Source: an uncultured Lachnospiraceae bacterium | Lineage (GTDB): Bacteria > Bacillota > Clostridia > Lachnospirales > Lachnospiraceae | Reading direction: 5' to 3' | Length of the DNA: 5,448 bases | Assembly (NCBI GenBank): GCA_902783305.1 | Contig: CACZQU010000014.1 | Span: 1-5,448 of the forward strand | Shown here: positions 3,624-5,448 of the stretch, in pieces | Layout of the letters: each line of letters starts with the position of its first letter | Numbering within the stretch: the stretch's first letter is position 1 | The notes under the pieces: generated by a model | The model's database searches: none | What the model saw: the letters and a program-made list of their open reading frames with translations, nothing else | What the model was told of the DNA's origin: nothing | Program-made: the position numbers and the translations under genes

Positions 3624-5448
3624 ATGAAACACAGCCAAAAGGAACGATCCTACGATTCCGGTAATCATCTGCCCCAGGCTTTACTTGTCTGCCTGATCGG
3701 TATCCTGCTGAATCTTGGCGGGAGCCGGCTGGCAGGATACCTGCATATTCCCCTTTACCTTGACTGTACCGGTACAATCATGGCATCGATCCTGGGTGGA
3801 TATCTTCCGGGAGTGGCAGCAGGCTTCATGACCAATATGATCATCGGGATCACGGATCATCCATCTTTATACTATGGGGTATTAAATGTATTAATTGCTG
3901 TCGTGACTGTCTGGTTTGCCGAAAGGAATCGTCTGCGTCAGTTCAGAGATCTTTTCCTGCTGACACTGCTGCTGGCGGGTATCGGCGGTGGTCTGGGCTC
4001 TGTCCTCACTTTTCTTCTTTACGGAATGAATTTCGGAGAAGGGATTTCTTCTCCACTGGTGCGTCTGATCCACGAAGCTGTGCTTCACAATGTGTTCTGG
4101 GCTCAGCTTCTGGGAGATTTTCTGACGGATATTGTCGACAAATTCATATGTGTTTTTGTCGTTGTCTTATTCGTCAGGATCATTCCATCCCGTTTCAGGG
4201 AAAAATGCTTCCTGTACGGATGGCGTCAGACTCCGCTGCAAAGCCAGGACAAAGCGGTAAGCCAGAAGAAGTATTACCGCAAAATGTCCCTTCGGTCCAA
4301 GCTTTTCCTGCTGGTCAGCTCAGCAACCCTGCTCATCGCGGTCATCGTGGCCGGTATCAGCGTATATCTGTATCACAATTCGAATATCGATGAACAGAGC
4401 AAGCTTGCAAAAGGAGTTTCTTATGTCGTTGCGTCTTATCTGGATGCTTCCCGGGTAGACGAGTATATTGAAAAGGGAGAAGACGTAGAAGGATACAACG
4501 ATATCATAAACCGTATGGAGGATCTGATGGACAGCTCACCGGATATCCGGTTTGTCTATGTTTACCGGATTCTTGAGGATTGCTGCCAGGTGGTTTTTGA
4601 CCCTGATACAGATTACCTGGAGGGAGAAGCCCCCGGCACTCTGATCCCCTTTGATAATGCTTTCCTTCCATATATAAATGACCTTCTGGCAGGTAAGGAC
4701 ATCCCACCTGTCATATCCGATGAAACCTATGGATGGCTGCTGACCGTCTATACTCCGGTTTATGATGACAACGGGATTTGCCAGTGTTATGCCGCGGTAG
4801 ATATCTCCATGGAGCAGCTGCGCAGTTATGAAAGGATTTTCATTGCCAGAATCATTTCTCTTTTTTCCGGTTTTTTCCTGCTGATCCTGGTCATCGGAAT
4901 GTGGCTCGCAAAATACAGAATTATCCTGCCCATCAATTCCATGGCTGTCGCGGCAAGCGATTTTGCTTATGACAGCGAAAAGTCCCGGTCCGAAACCCTC
5001 AGCCGCATCCAGGATCTGAATATCCGTACCGGAGACGAAATCGAAAACCTCTACCAGACTCTGATCATGACGACGCAAGACACTGTCCGCTTCATCGCTC
5101 AGGCGCAGGAAAAGAACGATACGATCAACCGTCTTCAGAACGGCCTGATCCTCGTTCTCGCGGATCTTGTCGAGAGCCGCGACCAGTGTACCGGAGACCA
5201 TATCAAAAACACATCTGCTTACGTCAATATTATCATGCAGCAGATGAAAGAAAACGGTACCTATATCAATCAGCTTTCTGATGATTTCATTAACGATGTT
5301 GTCAATTCAGCTCCTCTTCATGATGTGGGAAAAATCCATATCCCCGATGCCCTCCTGAATAAGCCCGGCAAGCTCACTGATAAGGAATTTGCCACTATGA
5401 AGGAGCACGCAAAGGTAGGCGGAGAGATTATCTCCAAAGCTATCGGAG
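3624..5448 (+). CDS. Membrane sensor HD(-GYP) phosphohydrolase, 3' end cut by window
   Basis: One uninterrupted frame of 608 codons runs to the window edge without a stop. The ATG follows AAAAAAGGA (3606-3614) by 9 nt. Residues 17-187 are hydrophobic, with about five membrane segments (17-40, 45-76, 82-99, 109-133, 152-187) and a pattern (LYLDCTGTIMASILGGYLPG, then DKFICV before a basic end) like ECF-transporter substrate-binding subunits; this similarity is from memory. A further membrane helix (226-250) leads to an extracytoplasmic domain (251-404) resembling Cache/PDC sensors (FVYVYRI 310-316, GWLLTVYTPVYDDNG 370-384, AAVDIS 390-395). Membrane helix 405-428 leads to HAMP (about 429-485; Pro436, GDEIENL 470-476), a short coiled coil, and an HD domain with His526, His566-Asp567, Lys570 and His595. 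The HHExxxGxGYP motif would lie past the edge, so cyclic di-GMP hydrolysis is likely but unproven. It is divergent from topA. Confidence 0.9.
   Translation, partial: MKHSQKERSYDSGNHLPQALLVCLIGILLNLGGSRLAGYLHIPLYLDCTGTIMASILGGYLPGVAAGFMTNMIIGITDHPSLYYGVLNVLIAVVTVWFAERNRLRQFRDLFLLTLLLAGIGGGLGSVLTFLLYGMNFGEGISSPLVRLIHEAVLHNVFWAQLLGDFLTDIVDKFICVFVVVLFVRIIPSRFREKCFLYGWRQTPLQSQDKAVSQKKYYRKMSLRSKLFLLVSSATLLIAVIVAGISVYLYHNSNIDEQSKLAKGVSYVVASYLDASRVDEYIEKGEDVEGYNDIINRMEDLMDSSPDIRFVYVYRILEDCCQVVFDPDTDYLEGEAPGTLIPFDNAFLPYINDLLAGKDIPPVISDETYGWLLTVYTPVYDDNGICQCYAAVDISMEQLRSYERIFIARIISLFSGFFLLILVIGMWLAKYRIILPINSMAVAASDFAYDSEKSRSETLSRIQDLNIRTGDEIENLYQTLIMTTQDTVRFIAQAQEKNDTINRLQNGLILVLADLVESRDQCTGDHIKNTSAYVNIIMQQMKENGTYINQLSDDFINDVVNSAPLHDVGKIHIPDALLNKPGKLTDKEFATMKEHAKVGGEIISKAIG

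Noticed and set aside
4536..5201. 221-codon minus-strand open frame antisense to the HD-domain gene
   Set aside because: It overlaps the sensor, HAMP and HD-coding frame, which has clear domain motifs; the antisense product has none and no promoter or ribosome site.

Overview
The window looks like chromosomal DNA of a low-to-moderate G+C Bacillota, most likely a clostridial anaerobe of the Lachnospiraceae type. The reasons are a CodY repressor with the Bacillota-specific winged helix, a three-zinc-finger topoisomerase I directly upstream of codY, strong AAGGAG-type Shine-Dalgarno sites, and a large membrane-bound HD phosphohydrolase of a kind common in that family. The genus is an inference and cannot be fixed from this sequence.

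Layout, left to right. Positions 16-106 hold a cluster of inverted repeats dominated by a near-perfect 22-bp palindrome. Positions 126-161 are a rho-independent terminator read on the minus strand. It closes codY (185-979, minus). A 258-bp AT-rich gap (980-1237) holds a candidate codY promoter, a weak CodY-box-like palindrome and no convincing topA terminator, so topA-to-codY read-through is possible. topA (1238-3298, minus) follows, and its start is best set at an internal ATG rather than the upstream GTG. The gap from 3299 to 3623 is a divergent control region: a good topA promoter on the minus strand (3348-3376), a G+C-richer block of inverted repeats (3385-3536), and an extended -10 promoter on the plus strand (about 3539-3566). 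From 3624 to the right edge runs one long open frame of 608 complete codons with no stop. It encodes a multi-domain membrane protein: a transporter-like membrane domain, an extracytoplasmic Cache/PDC-like sensor, HAMP, a short coiled coil and an HD (probably HD-GYP) phosphohydrolase that is cut by the window end.

How they relate. codY and topA are housekeeping/global-control genes: CodY couples nutrient status to transcription and TopA sets negative supercoiling. The divergent HD gene is probably an independent signalling gene, possibly a cyclic di-GMP phosphodiesterase, that shares only the intergenic control region with topA. The items most worth a second look are the unusual sensor fusion in the HD protein, the diverged ligand region of CodY, the palindromic structure after codY and the structured block between the divergent promoters. 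I saw no mobile element, CRISPR array, tRNA or rRNA.
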